Source: Synechococcus sp. Nb3U1 (lineage in GTDB: Bacteria > Cyanobacteriota > Cyanobacteriia > Thermostichales > Thermostichaceae). From it: a stretch of 64,000 nt of DNA. Numbering within the stretch: the stretch's first letter is position 1; every line of letters starts with the position of its first letter. The translations under genes were made by a program, and so were the position numbers. The notes beneath the pieces are model-generated. The model did not search any database. It was not told where the DNA came from and saw only the letters and a program-made list of their open reading frames with translations. Of the stretch, positions 27,988 through 36,750 are shown one piece after another. Where the stretch lies: the NCBI RefSeq assembly GCF_021533835.1, contig NZ_JAKFYQ010000001.1, positions 1,212,079-1,276,078 on the forward strand, read 5' to 3'.

Positions 27988-28737
27988 CTCAACCTCTCCC
28001 AACCACTCCGACAAAGAAACCGCCTGGGCTTGCAGCCCAAACACATCGCAAAAAGACTCCACCAGCACTGGCGCGACCGCTTCCATCGTCACTTGCGGGC
28101 AAAACTGCGCCAGGGATCCCACCGGGCGATCTGGGATGCCGCAGGGCACAATCACTTCAAAAGCCGTCAAATCCGAGCAGACATTCAAGGCAAAGCCATG
28201 ATAGGTGATCCAACGGGAGACCTTAATGCCGATGGCAGCCAACTTGGATCCCTCTACCCAAACCCCCGTCAAGCCCGGGATCCGCTCTCCTGTCAGGCCG
28301 AAATACGCCAGGCACTCAATCAACACCTGTTCCAACTGGCGCAAATACTCATGTAAATCCGGTTGGTGGCGCCTGAGGTTCAGCAGCGGATAGCCCACCC
28401 ATTGGCCGGGGCCATGGTAAGTAACCTCCCCTCCCCGTTCCACCCGCAAGACTTCTATGGCTTTTCCAGAAGTCACGGGTTGTTCGTGCGGAGCACTAGG
28501 GGATCCAATCAGCGGTGAAAGGCTATGGAGACTCCGTCCCGCTGACGCGAAAAGGAACTTAGGGTCAGCCCCGGCCCCCAGGGTATAAACCGCAGGATGG
28601 GTGAGCAGCAACAAGCCATCGGGCAACTGGGGATCCCGGATCATGCGAGCCAACCGGGTCTGTTGCCAGGCCCAAGCGGTGCGGTAGGGAACTTCGCCAG
28701 GTTGATGAAGTAGAAGATGGGGTCGTTCTTGCACCAC
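27967..28737 (-). CDS. lipB: Octanoyl-[ACP]:protein N-octanoyltransferase LipB
   Basis: This enzyme transfers octanoate from acyl carrier protein to lipoyl domains, the first step of lipoate assembly. Motifs: [17 protein letters not shown] (about 98-114), the catalytic lysine in [13 protein letters not shown] and the catalytic cysteine in IVPCGIPD. It is 256 residues long, somewhat longer than usual. The extra length includes the segment FASAGRSL around residue 65, encoded by a 22-bp dispersed repeat (28530-28551). The start is GTG 28737. It lies 8 bases after the TPR/oxygenase gene. Glycine cleavage P-protein, whose partner H-protein needs lipoate, is encoded at 60-63 kb. Confidence 0.93.
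   Translation of the reverse strand: MVQERPHLLLHQPGEVPYRTAWAWQQTRLARMIRDPQLPDGLLLLTHPAVYTLGAGADPKFLFASAGRSLHSLSPLIGSPSAPHEQPVTSGKAIEVLRVERGGEVTYHGPGQWVGYPLLNLRRHQPDLHEYLRQLEQVLIECLAYFGLTGERIPGLTGVWVEGSKLAAIGIKVSRWITYHGFALNVCSDLTAFEVIVPCGIPDRPVGSLAQFCPQVTMEAVAPVLVESFCDVFGLQAQAVSLSEWLGEVESVAASI
28530..28551 (-). repeat. Short dispersed repeat, copy A, inside lipB
   Basis: This 22-bp element has core GCGTCAGCGGGAC on the minus strand. It matches copy B (29345-29366) at 21 of 22 positions. It lies in frame and encodes FASAGRS in a variable loop of LipB. Confidence 0.8.
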
Positions 28738-28745
28738 AGGGATGG

Positions 28746-30431
28746 CTAGGGGCCTGTAAAGACAATGTCGAAGGCGATGCTGATGCGAGGCTCGGTACCG
28801 ACATAAGGAATGGTACGATGCCAGAGATGAGAGGGGAACAACACCAGCAAACCTGGCTGCGGCTGAATTTTCTGAACCAAAGGATGATTGGGCGCTTGGG
28901 CGAAGGGAAAACGCTCAGGATAAGTGCCAAACTCCAGCCATCCAGAAGGATCTGTTAGATCAATACCCATAGATTGGGGCACTTGCACGTAGTACACCCC
29001 ACTCAGGCTGGCGGAAGGATGCACATGGGGGATCTGATGTCCCTGAGACTGCATCACCACCGCCCACAGATCCCGCACCTGAAACTGACCTTGGCTACGC
29101 TCTCGCCAGGGATGATCCGGAGGCAACTGGGGCAAGAGCTGCTCTAGATAAAGGGGCACGGTTGTCGCAATTCGGGATCCCAGGTGGTGCAGGGGATGAT
29201 CTGGGTCAGCGGGGTTGAGATCTGCCAATAGGTTGCCGCTGTGATACCCACTACGAGTGGCGTTGCGGCTGCGCTCCCAAGTGAGGCTGGGGTGAGCCAA
29301 GATCCTCTCTGCCAAGCGTTGATTGAAACTGGCTGTTTCGTAAGGACTCTGTCCCGCTGACGCGAACAACTGGGTACTGGGAAAGGTTTGCACAAAGGTT
29401 TTGGGATCTGCCAAATGCCGCGCGCCATCCCAATTCTGCTGTTCGGCCTGAGCGATGGTTTGCAATGCCAAGGCCAGTGGATGGGCTGGATGAAGTTCCA
29501 AAGCCTTCTGACAGGCGGTTTCTGCTCCTAAGGGATCCCCTTTCATCAGCAGTAAATTGGCCAAATTGAGCTGTCCCTCCAACAGATGGGGATCCGCCAG
29601 CACGGCCCGTTGACAACAGTGCAACCCCTGCTCCAGCTTGCCCATCTGGCCAAAGGCATCTCCCAAATTGCTCAGGGCTTCGGCATACCCCGAACGGGCC
29701 AAAACCGCCTGCTGGTAACACTGCACCGCTTTTTCTAGTTGTCCCTGCTCTTCGTAAAGGGTGCCCAAGTTGTTGTGGGCTTCGGCAAAGTTGGGTTTGA
29801 GCTGAAGAGCCCGTTGATAACTCTGTTCGGCAGCCTGCCCATTTCCGCTGGCTTTCAGGGCATTGGCCAAGTTGTTGTGGGCCTCGACATAGTCGGGTTG
29901 CAGTTGAATGGCTTGTTCGTAAGCCTGGATCGCTTCTGACAGGGATCCCATCTCTTTCAATAGAATGCCGAGATCATTGTGGGCTTGGGCCGACTGAGGC
30001 TGTAACCGCACCACCTCTCGGTACTCCTGAGCCGCCTCTCGGTAAAGCTGAGCAGAACGCAACAACTGGGCAAAGTTCACCCGTGCTTCCAGATGATCCG
30101 GATCCAGGATCAGTGCTTGTCGATAGTGGGGAACCGCCTCCGCCAGGGATCCCTGGCTGTGCAGTAAAAAGGCCAGATTGTAGTGAGCATCCGCCTCTTC
30201 CGGTTGTAGATCCACCACTTTCTGCAAGTACCCCAATGCCTCCTGAAGCTGCCCCTGCCGGTAGGCGATCATCCCCAAAAGTTGCAGGGATCCCGTATGG
30301 TCGGGTTCTAAAGCTAGGATCTCCTGAGCCAATTGGGCCGCCTGCGGAACTTGCCCTTGCTGCCAATAGACAACACACTCGGCAAAGTGTCGCTCCAGAT
30401 CCAAGGGCGCTTTTTGGGGAAATGGGGGCAT
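28746..30431 (-). CDS. TPR protein with C-terminal putative 2OG-Fe(II) oxygenase domain
   Basis: This is a protein of about 561 residues. The N-terminal 310 residues hold about eight consecutive TPR units (for example [20 protein letters not shown] and [20 protein letters not shown]). The C-terminal 200 residues resemble the putative 2OG-Fe(II) oxygenase family found behind TPR arrays: [17 protein letters not shown] gives the first iron histidine and [19 protein letters not shown] gives the distal histidine and the 2-oxoglutarate arginine. The substrate is unknown. ATG 30431 is preferred to TTG 30443. Copy B of the dispersed repeat encodes FASAGQS near residue 356. The gene sits 8 bases before lipB and is probably co-transcribed with it. 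Confidence 0.8.
   Translation of the reverse strand: MPPFPQKAPLDLERHFAECVVYWQQGQVPQAAQLAQEILALEPDHTGSLQLLGMIAYRQGQLQEALGYLQKVVDLQPEEADAHYNLAFLLHSQGSLAEAVPHYRQALILDPDHLEARVNFAQLLRSAQLYREAAQEYREVVRLQPQSAQAHNDLGILLKEMGSLSEAIQAYEQAIQLQPDYVEAHNNLANALKASGNGQAAEQSYQRALQLKPNFAEAHNNLGTLYEEQGQLEKAVQCYQQAVLARSGYAEALSNLGDAFGQMGKLEQGLHCCQRAVLADPHLLEGQLNLANLLLMKGDPLGAETACQKALELHPAHPLALALQTIAQAEQQNWDGARHLADPKTFVQTFPSTQLFASAGQSPYETASFNQRLAERILAHPSLTWERSRNATRSGYHSGNLLADLNPADPDHPLHHLGSRIATTVPLYLEQLLPQLPPDHPWRERSQGQFQVRDLWAVVMQSQGHQIPHVHPSASLSGVYYVQVPQSMGIDLTDPSGWLEFGTYPERFPFAQAPNHPLVQKIQPQPGLLVLFPSHLWHRTIPYVGTEPRISIAFDIVFTGP
29345..29366 (-). repeat. Short dispersed repeat, copy B, inside the TPR/oxygenase gene
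   Basis: This 22-bp element is nearly identical to copy A, on the same strand and in the same reading phase (FASAGQS). It lies at the junction between the TPR array and the oxygenase domain. Confidence 0.8.
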
Positions 30432-30537
30432 AGGACTTGGCAACTTAGAGATATCTCCAAGTCAGATCTTACAGGTCAGAATCTCAAGTGTTTGAGTGCA
30501 ATATCTCACTGCACTCAAATCCAGCCAGTGCTCACCC

Positions 30538-30870
30538 TCAGGCCACGGGCAAGTTGACCTGCGCCTGCAACCGCTCCAGTAAAGCACGCGGCTGCAATAG
30601 CCCTTCGATCCGGTCGATCGGCTGCCCATCCTTGAACAAAATCAGGGTCGGCAAGGCCTGAATGCCCCAGCGGGCGGCAATATTCGGGTATTTTTCCGTG
30701 TCCACCTTGATGAAGGAAACTGCATCCCCCACCTGAGGCTTCACTTGCTCCAACACATTGGCCATCAGCCGACAGGGGCCACACCAAGAGGCATAAAAAT
30801 CCACCAGGATCGGGGTTTGGGATCCCTCAATCATGTCGGTAAAACTTTTGAACTGTTGCTTTTGAGCCAT
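30538..30870 (-). CDS. trxA: Thioredoxin
   Basis: This is a 110-residue thiol-disulfide reductant with the active site YASWCGPCRLM (about 24-34) and the cis-proline loop QALPTLILFKDGQ (about 70-82). ATG 30870 is chosen because GGAG sits 6 bases upstream; ATG 30882 would make that site coding. The sequence lacks the most canonical m-type features, so it may be one of the additional cyanobacterial thioredoxins. It is monocistronic and ends about 100 bases upstream of the TPR/oxygenase gene, on the same strand. Confidence 0.92.
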   Translation of the reverse strand: MAQKQQFKSFTDMIEGSQTPILVDFYASWCGPCRLMANVLEQVKPQVGDAVSFIKVDTEKYPNIAARWGIQALPTLILFKDGQPIDRIEGLLQPRALLERLQAQVNLPVA

Positions 30871-31089
30871 AGAACACTCCAACGATTATCCCAGAAAAAC
30901 TTAAGATGCAATCATTTATATATTAACTGTTTGATTTAAGGCCAAAGGTAGGGCTCCTGCGACTGCTGGTTTCGGTTTCCCGCTAGGATATCTAGGGTTT
31001 AAGGCGATGTACCTGTAGTCTAGGCCGCTGCGATTGGGAATGGGGCAGACTTTACCAGGGCTTAACGATTCTGAAGGAGTGGGATCCAA

Positions 31090-32340
31090 ATGGCAACGGG
31101 CAGTATGGTGAATCGTGGGGTGTTGGGATGGGTGCTGGTTGGAGCTGGGCTCAGCCTGTGGGGGGTGGGGCGTTGGGCCTGGGATTCCAGGGCAGGACTG
31201 ACTCAACTGATGGCGGGGCTGCTGCTGATCCTGGGTACTTTGCTCTACTGGCTGAAAACCCGGCCTGCCGATCAACTATGGGTGGAGCCGAAAGGTTGGA
31301 CGCTAACCCGGGAAACTCCGCGGCAGTGGCTCATCCGGGCAGAGTTTGTCGCCCGCAACCTCAACCCCCTCCTGGAGGTGACCCTGGCCCAAGTGAGTCC
31401 ACGGCTGCACTTGCTCAGTGCCGGATCTTCAGAAGGGATCCACACCCTGCTGCGTTTGCGCTCTCGCCACGAGGATCTCCCTCCTCGCCACGACAATTAC
31501 TGGCAAGCCTATATCATTGGCCCCCAAAGCCAGACCGGCCTGGAACTAGAGCTCGAGCTGACGGGAGACGAGCTTTCCGACTTGCGCTCCGCCTGGGTAG
31601 AGCTGGACTACATCCAATACGGGCGGCAACAACGTACCCTCAAAACCAGCCATTTGATCTTGCCGCTGCAGGAGGTGGATCCCCTGCCAGAGCTGAATTG
31701 GCAGAAACAAGAGCACCTAAGCTGGGCACCCATTCCCACCCATTTGCTCACCCCCAGCGATGACTGGCCTGCAGTGATCGAGCGCTACATTCGTCCCCAT
31801 GCTCAGTCGGGAGATATCGTCACCATTTCTGAGACAGCCGCCGCGATTGTGCAAGGCCACTTCCGTCATCCCCTCCAGGTGAAACCCGGTCTCCTGGCCC
31901 GTACTCTGTGCTACTTTTTCCCCTCCAAAACCAGCCTTTCCAGTAGCTATGGGCTGCAAACCCTGATCGATTGTTCTGGTCCCTGGCGGGTGTTCTGGGC
32001 TTTTGTTGTCGGATCTTTGGCTAAGCTGTTGCGGATCCCGGGGGTATTTTATGCCCTGGCGGGAGAACAAGCTGCCCTCATCGATGATGTCACTGGAACT
32101 TTGCCTCCCTACGATCAATTTATTGTCTTGGGGCCGAAGGATCCCGAGGTATTGGTTCAGCACATCAAAACCCAAACGGGCTATGAAATTGCCATCGTTG
32201 ATGCCAATGATCTCGGGGAAGTGAAGATCTTAGCAGCAACTTCTGGTGTTAAAGGATCCCTGGTGGAACAGGCGCTCAAGAAAAATCCGGCAGGAAACTC
32301 GGCAGAACAAACGCCCGTTGTGCTCATTCGCGCCCAGTAA
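31090..32340 (+). CDS. CofE-like (F420-0:gamma-glutamyl ligase family) membrane-anchored protein
   Basis: This 416-residue protein has an N-terminal hydrophobic hairpin (two helices within residues 8-60), a beta-rich middle part (about 70-210) and a C-terminal domain resembling F420-0:gamma-glutamyl ligase (SGDIVTISETAAAIVQGHF through ALAGEQAALIDDVTGTLPPY). Cyanobacteria commonly carry such proteins although F420 use is poorly established in them, so the CofE name may not reflect the reaction. AAGGAG lies 11 bases before ATG 31090. Its 3' end overlaps the convergent SulP gene by 17 bases. Confidence 0.7.
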   Translation: MATGSMVNRGVLGWVLVGAGLSLWGVGRWAWDSRAGLTQLMAGLLLILGTLLYWLKTRPADQLWVEPKGWTLTRETPRQWLIRAEFVARNLNPLLEVTLAQVSPRLHLLSAGSSEGIHTLLRLRSRHEDLPPRHDNYWQAYIIGPQSQTGLELELELTGDELSDLRSAWVELDYIQYGRQQRTLKTSHLILPLQEVDPLPELNWQKQEHLSWAPIPTHLLTPSDDWPAVIERYIRPHAQSGDIVTISETAAAIVQGHFRHPLQVKPGLLARTLCYFFPSKTSLSSSYGLQTLIDCSGPWRVFWAFVVGSLAKLLRIPGVFYALAGEQAALIDDVTGTLPPYDQFIVLGPKDPEVLVQHIKTQTGYEIAIVDANDLGEVKILAATSGVKGSLVEQALKKNPAGNSAEQTPVVLIRAQ

Positions 32341-34138
32341 AATTGGCTGAGGCTTTCCATCCCTGAACTTTCAGAGCTTGCATCGCCTGATGGGTAGATA
32401 AGAAAATGTGATCTGCTCCAATCTTCTCCACAAAATGAATCGCCTTGAGCCGATCCATCACCGGCCCTTTCACCTCCGCCATATGGAACTGCACCCCTGC
32501 CTGCCAAAGTTTTTCCATCAGCCGCAATAACGATTCCAAAGCACTGCCGTCGATAAAATTGACTGCGCTACAAATCAACAGCAAATGCTGAACTTCGGGT
32601 CGTTCCGCCACCTGTTTGAGTAGATGCTCCTCCAAATACGCGGCATTGGCAAAAAACAAGCTTTCATCGACTCGGATCGCCAAAACTTGGGGATCCGTGA
32701 TCACCTCATGCCGCAACATATTGCGATAGTGCTCCGTTCCTGGCACCTGTCCGACGATGGCAATATGGGGGCGACTGCTGCGCCAGAGAAATAACCCAAT
32801 GGAGGTGATCACCCCCAGCCCAATCCCCGGCTCGATCCCAACTGACAAAACGCTGGCAAAGGTTACGAGCCATACCCCCGCATCCCCTCGGTCGTAATGC
32901 CAGCTGTGCAGCAAGGGGCGAAAGTCCACTAACCCCAGCACTGCCACCAGAATGATCGCGGCCAAAGTAGTTTGGGGCAAAAAGAAAAACAGCGGCATCA
33001 AAAACAGTACCGTCAGGGCAATCAACCCCGCTGTAATCAGAGAAGCCAAGCCAGAATTGGCCCCCGCTTGAAAATTCACCACCGAGCGGCTGATCCCCCC
33101 CGTTACTGGGTAGCCCCCCGTGAGGGCGGCGGCGAGATTGGCCGCTCCCAACCCTATCAAATCCTGGTCGGGATCCACCTTCTGACGTTTTTTGCTGGCC
33201 AAAGATTGCCCCACGGCATAGCTCTCCGTAAAGCCCACCAAACTGATGGCCAAAGCTGTCGGCAGCAGGGATCCCCATTGCTCCAGGTTCAGCCAAGGGA
33301 AGGTTAGGGATGGCAACCCCGCTGGAATCGCTCCCACCACCGCTACCCCGGATCCCTGCGACAAATCTAAGCCCCACACCAGCAGCGTGGTTAGGATCAC
33401 CACCCCCAACGGAGCACCTTTACTGAGGGGCAGCACCCAAACCTGCGGGATCCCCCACCGGCGCAACTGAGCCGGTAATTTTTGCTGGGCATAGAGGAGT
33501 AGGGCAATCCCCAACAGTCCCAAACCCAACGTCACTCCATTCAAGCCCCCACGGCTCTGCCACAGTTCCCGTAGCAACACCAGAAAGGACTCCGTATTGG
33601 GGATCCGTACCCCCAGCAAATGCTTGACCTGGCTAAAAGCAATGATCAAAGCCGCCGCACTGGTAAAGGCAGAAATCACCGAATGGCTGAGGAAATTCAC
33701 CAAAAACCCCAACCGCAGCACTCCCATCCCGGCCTGGATCAGCCCCACCCAGAGGGCAATCCCCACGGCCAACTGCCCGTACTCTGGGCTACCCGGTTCT
33801 GCCAAGGGTTCCAACCCGGCTGCCACCAGCAACGACACCATCGCTACCGGCCCCACCGCCAGTACCCGGCTGGATCCCAGCAAGGCATAAACAATCAAGG
33901 GCAGAAGGCTGGCATACAACCCCGTTTGCGGGGGCAAACCGGCCAACAGAGCATAGGCCATACTCTGAGGCACCAGCATAATCGCCACGATCACCCCAGC
34001 AATCACATCCCCCGGCAAATTCCCAGGGGAATAGTGCCATGACCAATCAGTAAAAGGTAGGTAACGCTGCAGGATCCCGACTTGGGGAGAGGTTGATGGG
34101 GAATGGGGATCCTGCACCCCAGGGATCCCTTGCGTCAT
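32324..34138 (-). CDS. SulP-family anion transporter with STAS domain
   Basis: This 604-residue inner-membrane anion carrier (sulfate or bicarbonate class) has about 11-12 helices in residues 30-440, with the signature MLVPQSMAYALLAGLPPQTG and the later KTSE-like repeat region. A cytoplasmic STAS domain follows (about 470-590, LLLICSAVNFIDGSALESLL). ATG 34138 overlaps the rhodanese stop (ATGA), which fixes the start and shows translational coupling; the frame is open upstream only because it runs through the rhodanese gene. Coupling to a rhodanese favours sulfate or another sulfur oxyanion over bicarbonate, but BicA-like transport cannot be excluded. Confidence 0.88.
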   Translation of the reverse strand: MTQGIPGVQDPHSPSTSPQVGILQRYLPFTDWSWHYSPGNLPGDVIAGVIVAIMLVPQSMAYALLAGLPPQTGLYASLLPLIVYALLGSSRVLAVGPVAMVSLLVAAGLEPLAEPGSPEYGQLAVGIALWVGLIQAGMGVLRLGFLVNFLSHSVISAFTSAAALIIAFSQVKHLLGVRIPNTESFLVLLRELWQSRGGLNGVTLGLGLLGIALLLYAQQKLPAQLRRWGIPQVWVLPLSKGAPLGVVILTTLLVWGLDLSQGSGVAVVGAIPAGLPSLTFPWLNLEQWGSLLPTALAISLVGFTESYAVGQSLASKKRQKVDPDQDLIGLGAANLAAALTGGYPVTGGISRSVVNFQAGANSGLASLITAGLIALTVLFLMPLFFFLPQTTLAAIILVAVLGLVDFRPLLHSWHYDRGDAGVWLVTFASVLSVGIEPGIGLGVITSIGLFLWRSSRPHIAIVGQVPGTEHYRNMLRHEVITDPQVLAIRVDESLFFANAAYLEEHLLKQVAERPEVQHLLLICSAVNFIDGSALESLLRLMEKLWQAGVQFHMAEVKGPVMDRLKAIHFVEKIGADHIFLSTHQAMQALKVQGWKASANFTGRE

Positions 34139-34713
34139 AGAGACTGGCCTCGGTTCCAGGGCATGCGCGCCAACAGAAGAGCCATGCCACAGGTATTGGT
34201 GACACCAGCGAACACCAGCCCTGATCCTACAAAACCACTCAACAGCAGCCACCAAGGGTTGACCAAAGCTCCCATGAGCGTGCCGAAGACAACAAGGGAT
34301 CCCGCTGCGATCTGCACCTGACGCATCAGAGAAATGGGAGCATTTGGGGTGCGGGTGACGGGCAACTGAGCCGATTTCCAGGCTTCGATCCCTCCTTTGA
34401 GGTTGAGCACCTCTGGCCAACCTGTATCTAACAGTTGGCAACTGGCCCGGATCGAGCGGCTGCCCATGCGGCACTGCATCACCACCGTCTGTTCGGGAGT
34501 GGAGGTGGGCACCTGGGTTGGGTCAAAGGTGGAGAGCGGCATATTGATCGCCCCTGGGATCCGCTCCTCGGCATATTCTGAGGGTTCCCGTACATCGATC
34601 AGGTTCACCCGCCCCTGATCCAGCCATTGTTTCAACGTCAGGGCATCAATTTCCTTGAGACGGGGATCCCGATCCTGTTGGGCTTGCGGTTGTGGGTTTT
34701 GTGCAATGGTCAT
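34135..34713 (-). CDS. Rhodanese-DUF2892 membrane protein (YgaP-like)
   Basis: This 192-residue protein has a rhodanese domain (about 20-120) whose active-site loop is VVMQCRMGSRSIRAS. The cysteine that carries persulfide is present, preceded by LIDVREPSEYAEERIPGA. A C-terminal DUF2892 hydrophobic hairpin follows (about 130-180), as in E. coli YgaP, an inner-membrane sulfurtransferase. AGGAGA lies 6 bases before ATG 34713. The gene is coupled to the SulP transporter and lies near a persulfide dioxygenase and an ArsR regulator, which points to sulfide or thiosulfate handling. Confidence 0.9.
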   Translation of the reverse strand: MTIAQNPQPQAQQDRDPRLKEIDALTLKQWLDQGRVNLIDVREPSEYAEERIPGAINMPLSTFDPTQVPTSTPEQTVVMQCRMGSRSIRASCQLLDTGWPEVLNLKGGIEAWKSAQLPVTRTPNAPISLMRQVQIAAGSLVVFGTLMGALVNPWWLLLSGFVGSGLVFAGVTNTCGMALLLARMPWNRGQSL

Positions 34714-34775
34714 GATGTTCTCCTAGATTCTGTAAGGGTTTAGAGCTTGTTTTCGAGTGAAGAAGAAAAACTGGG

Positions 34776-35243
34776 TCAATCATCCTCTTGGAGCAAGTCG
34801 CTGGGTTCACCAGGATAAAACTGTTCGTCTAGAATTTGCTCTAGCGAATAGGGGCAATCTCTTGGGAAGACTTTCTTGGAAAGATTGGTCTCGCTACTAG
34901 CAAGTTCAGATGCTTTTAAGTAACTTCGCTATAGGGTCTCTTGCAAATGAGCTTTTAGACTTGGGTTGTCTAATAATAAATCAGAAATTTCAAATCTCTG
35001 AATCCGTAAAGTTGACAACCAACTTCGAGAGTGCCACTCAACTTGATATTCCCACTTCAGTAGATATCCAATCAAAACAGAAAGTCGATTCCGCAGTTCC
35101 TGCCGTTGCTGCTTACCCAAAGATTCGATCTCCTCAATAATCAAATTGGGCAAATCCAAACGTTCCCATGCCTGATCCCGCAGAAGCCGGGCTTGCTCCT
35201 GTGTCCAAGCATAGAAATCTGCATCGTAGGCTGTTTTCGCCAT
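34776..35243 (-). pseudogene. DUF29 protein gene interrupted by an in-frame TAG
   Basis: The frame opens MAKTAYDADFYAWTQEQARL, the classic start of the cyanobacterial DUF29 family, whose function is unknown. It stops at TAG (34931-34929) after KAHLQETL. The same frame then resumes with the usual DUF29 C-terminus, VFPRDCPYSLEQILDEQFYP, ending at TGA (34778-34776). The full reading would be 155 codons, the normal family size, so a single substitution has probably cut the gene. The surrounding DNA is richer in A+T than its neighbours. A 104-residue truncated product is still possible. Confidence 0.75.
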
Positions 35244-35247
35244 GTCC

Positions 35248-35373
35248 TTAGTCCACAAAGTTGCTAAGAGAGATTAACTGATCTTGAACATGATCTTGAC
35301 CACCCTCAGAAGTTGGCAATGTTTGAAGAGTAAAGAACCCAGCTTTCTTGAGTGATCCAAGCAAGCTATTCAT
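35248..35373 (-). CDS. Possible 41-residue small protein
   Basis: ATG 35373 opens a frame ending TAA 35250-35248, 4 bases before the DUF29 ATG; an in-frame TGA lies 12 bases upstream of the start. The product is MNSLLGSLKKAGFFTLQTLP followed by an acidic, glutamine-rich end. There is no recognised family, and it could be a remnant of a longer gene. Confidence 0.3.
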   Translation of the reverse strand: MNSLLGSLKKAGFFTLQTLPTSEGGQDHVQDQLISLSNFVD

Positions 35374-35429
35374 CGTCGGAACGTGTCAGTTGACCTACAT
35401 CCTTATCAATGAACACTGCTTCTCTTAAG

Positions 35430-36146
35430 CTAAACAGTTGTGGGAACTTTGCCACATTGCTCGTTAGCGGGCACGGCCTCTTGGATCTTTTTCGGATTGG
35501 GTAAGTTCAGGCTATTCATCAAAGCGATGAAGCTCTCCCGTGACCGTAGGGATCCCGTTGCAGGGTCAACAAAGCGGGGGTTCCAACGTTTTTCTTCGCC
35601 AATGGTGGAAACGGTGCGCCCCTTGTAGTCATGCCCCGGATAAACCAAGGTTTCATCCGGCAAGCTGAACAAATGCCCCGTAACATGGTCATACATCAGG
35701 CCTGCATCCCCACTTTGGAAATCCGTCCGCCCGCAGCCGCGAATCAACAGCGCATCCCCGGTCAAAATCCGATCCCCATTCACCCGATAGGTCATGTGGC
35801 TGTCGGTATGACCCAAAGTGGCTATCGCCTCAATCAAGAGGGATCCCACCTGAAGGGTTTCTCCGTGGGCAATGAAACGGTCGGCACACTGGGCTTTGGC
35901 CTGTACGGGTACGATCCCCTGGCACCCGGTTCGTTCTCGCAATTTGCCAGTCCCGGTGACATGGTCGGCATGCACATGGGTTTCCAGACAATACTTCAGA
36001 GTTAGCCCCAACTCCTGGATCAAAGTGAAATCCCGCTCCACCTGCTCCAGCACGGGATCCACCAGTGCCGCCTCCCGGGTAACGGGATCCGCGATTAAAT
36101 AAGTATATGTACCCGTCTCTTGATCAAACAGTTGTCGAAAGAGCAT
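35430..36146 (-). CDS. MBL-fold hydrolase, ETHE1-like persulfide dioxygenase
   Basis: This 238-residue metallo-beta-lactamase-fold iron enzyme resembles ETHE1, which oxidises glutathione persulfide to sulfite. The metal motif THVHADHVTG (H-x-H-x-D-H, about 56-65), GHTDSHMTY, the aspartate in LTGDALLIRGCGRTDF and the last histidine in YPGHDY are all present; the RGCGRTDF stretch is characteristic of persulfide dioxygenases. ATG 36146 is set by AGGAGG 5 bases upstream. It is divergent from an ArsR-family regulator and close to the rhodanese/SulP pair. Confidence 0.9.
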   Translation of the reverse strand: MLFRQLFDQETGTYTYLIADPVTREAALVDPVLEQVERDFTLIQELGLTLKYCLETHVHADHVTGTGKLRERTGCQGIVPVQAKAQCADRFIAHGETLQVGSLLIEAIATLGHTDSHMTYRVNGDRILTGDALLIRGCGRTDFQSGDAGLMYDHVTGHLFSLPDETLVYPGHDYKGRTVSTIGEEKRWNPRFVDPATGSLRSRESFIALMNSLNLPNPKKIQEAVPANEQCGKVPTTV

Positions 36147-36215
36147 AACGTCCTCCTGTGTGTTCTTCAGACTCTGGCTCATACCCCTCAAGGCCACAGT
36201 TTATTGTCTCCATTT

Positions 36216-36231
36216 ATAACTATATAACTAT
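36216..36231. promoter_or_regulatory. Tandem ATAACTAT repeat in the divergent promoter region
   Basis: Two head-to-tail copies of ATAACTAT lie between the persulfide dioxygenase and ArsR genes, 70 and 45 bases from their starts. This may be the promoter core or an operator for the ArsR-type protein. It is not the ATTC-GAAT type palindrome known for SqrR. Confidence 0.35.
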
Positions 36232-36275
36232 CTAGTGCTAAAATCAAGTCAAAGTAGAAGTAGAGGGATCCTCCC

Positions 36276-36653
36276 ATGGCCCCAGCCCTAACCCCAGAAG
36301 TACTGAGCAGCGTGGCGGAATATTTCAAGGTACTCTCGGAGCCCAGTCGGCTGCAGATTTTGTGTGAGCTGCGTTCTGGCCCTAAAAATGTGACGGAGAT
36401 CCTGGAGGTCACGGGCATGGGTCAAGCCAATGTTTCTAAACATCTGAAGATTTTGGCGCAAGCGGGCATCGTCAGCCGCCAACCGAAAGGGGTGAGTGTC
36501 TATTACCAGATTGTGGATCCCGCCTGTTTTGAGCTATGCGAGGTGGTGTGCAATCAGTTGATTGAGCGGCTCCAACAGCAAGCCCGCCAGCTAGAGCCGC
36601 TAGCTGTAGGTAGAGGGCCGGAGGTCAACTCTCGACCAGATGATTCTTTTTAG
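36276..36653 (+). CDS. ArsR-family winged-helix regulator (candidate persulfide/redox sensor)
   Basis: This 125-residue regulator has EYFKVLSEPSRLQILCEL (about 15-32), the recognition helix GQANVSKHLKILAQAG (about 49-64) and the wing QPKGVSVYYQI. Cysteines lie at 30 (helix 2 region) and at 84, 88 and 92 (C-terminal helix). Sulfide-responsive ArsR proteins (BigR/SqrR type) use one cysteine in each of these two regions to form a tetrasulfide bridge, so persulfide sensing is plausible given the divergent dioxygenase gene. Metal sensing by the clustered C-terminal cysteines is an alternative. Confidence 0.88.
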   Translation: MAPALTPEVLSSVAEYFKVLSEPSRLQILCELRSGPKNVTEILEVTGMGQANVSKHLKILAQAGIVSRQPKGVSVYYQIVDPACFELCEVVCNQLIERLQQQARQLEPLAVGRGPEVNSRPDDSF

Positions 36654-36750
36654 GCCGGGATCCCTGACTACCAGCCCTGATCTGTCGTCCGCTTTGCTCT
36701 AGCATGGAGTCATTGCCTGAGGCCAATCGGGCCAGTTCCTTGTTTTTTGC

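Noticed and set aside
34139-34474. Upstream extension of the SulP frame
   Set aside because: It runs through the rhodanese gene in another frame; ATG 34138 with the ATGA overlap is the natural start.
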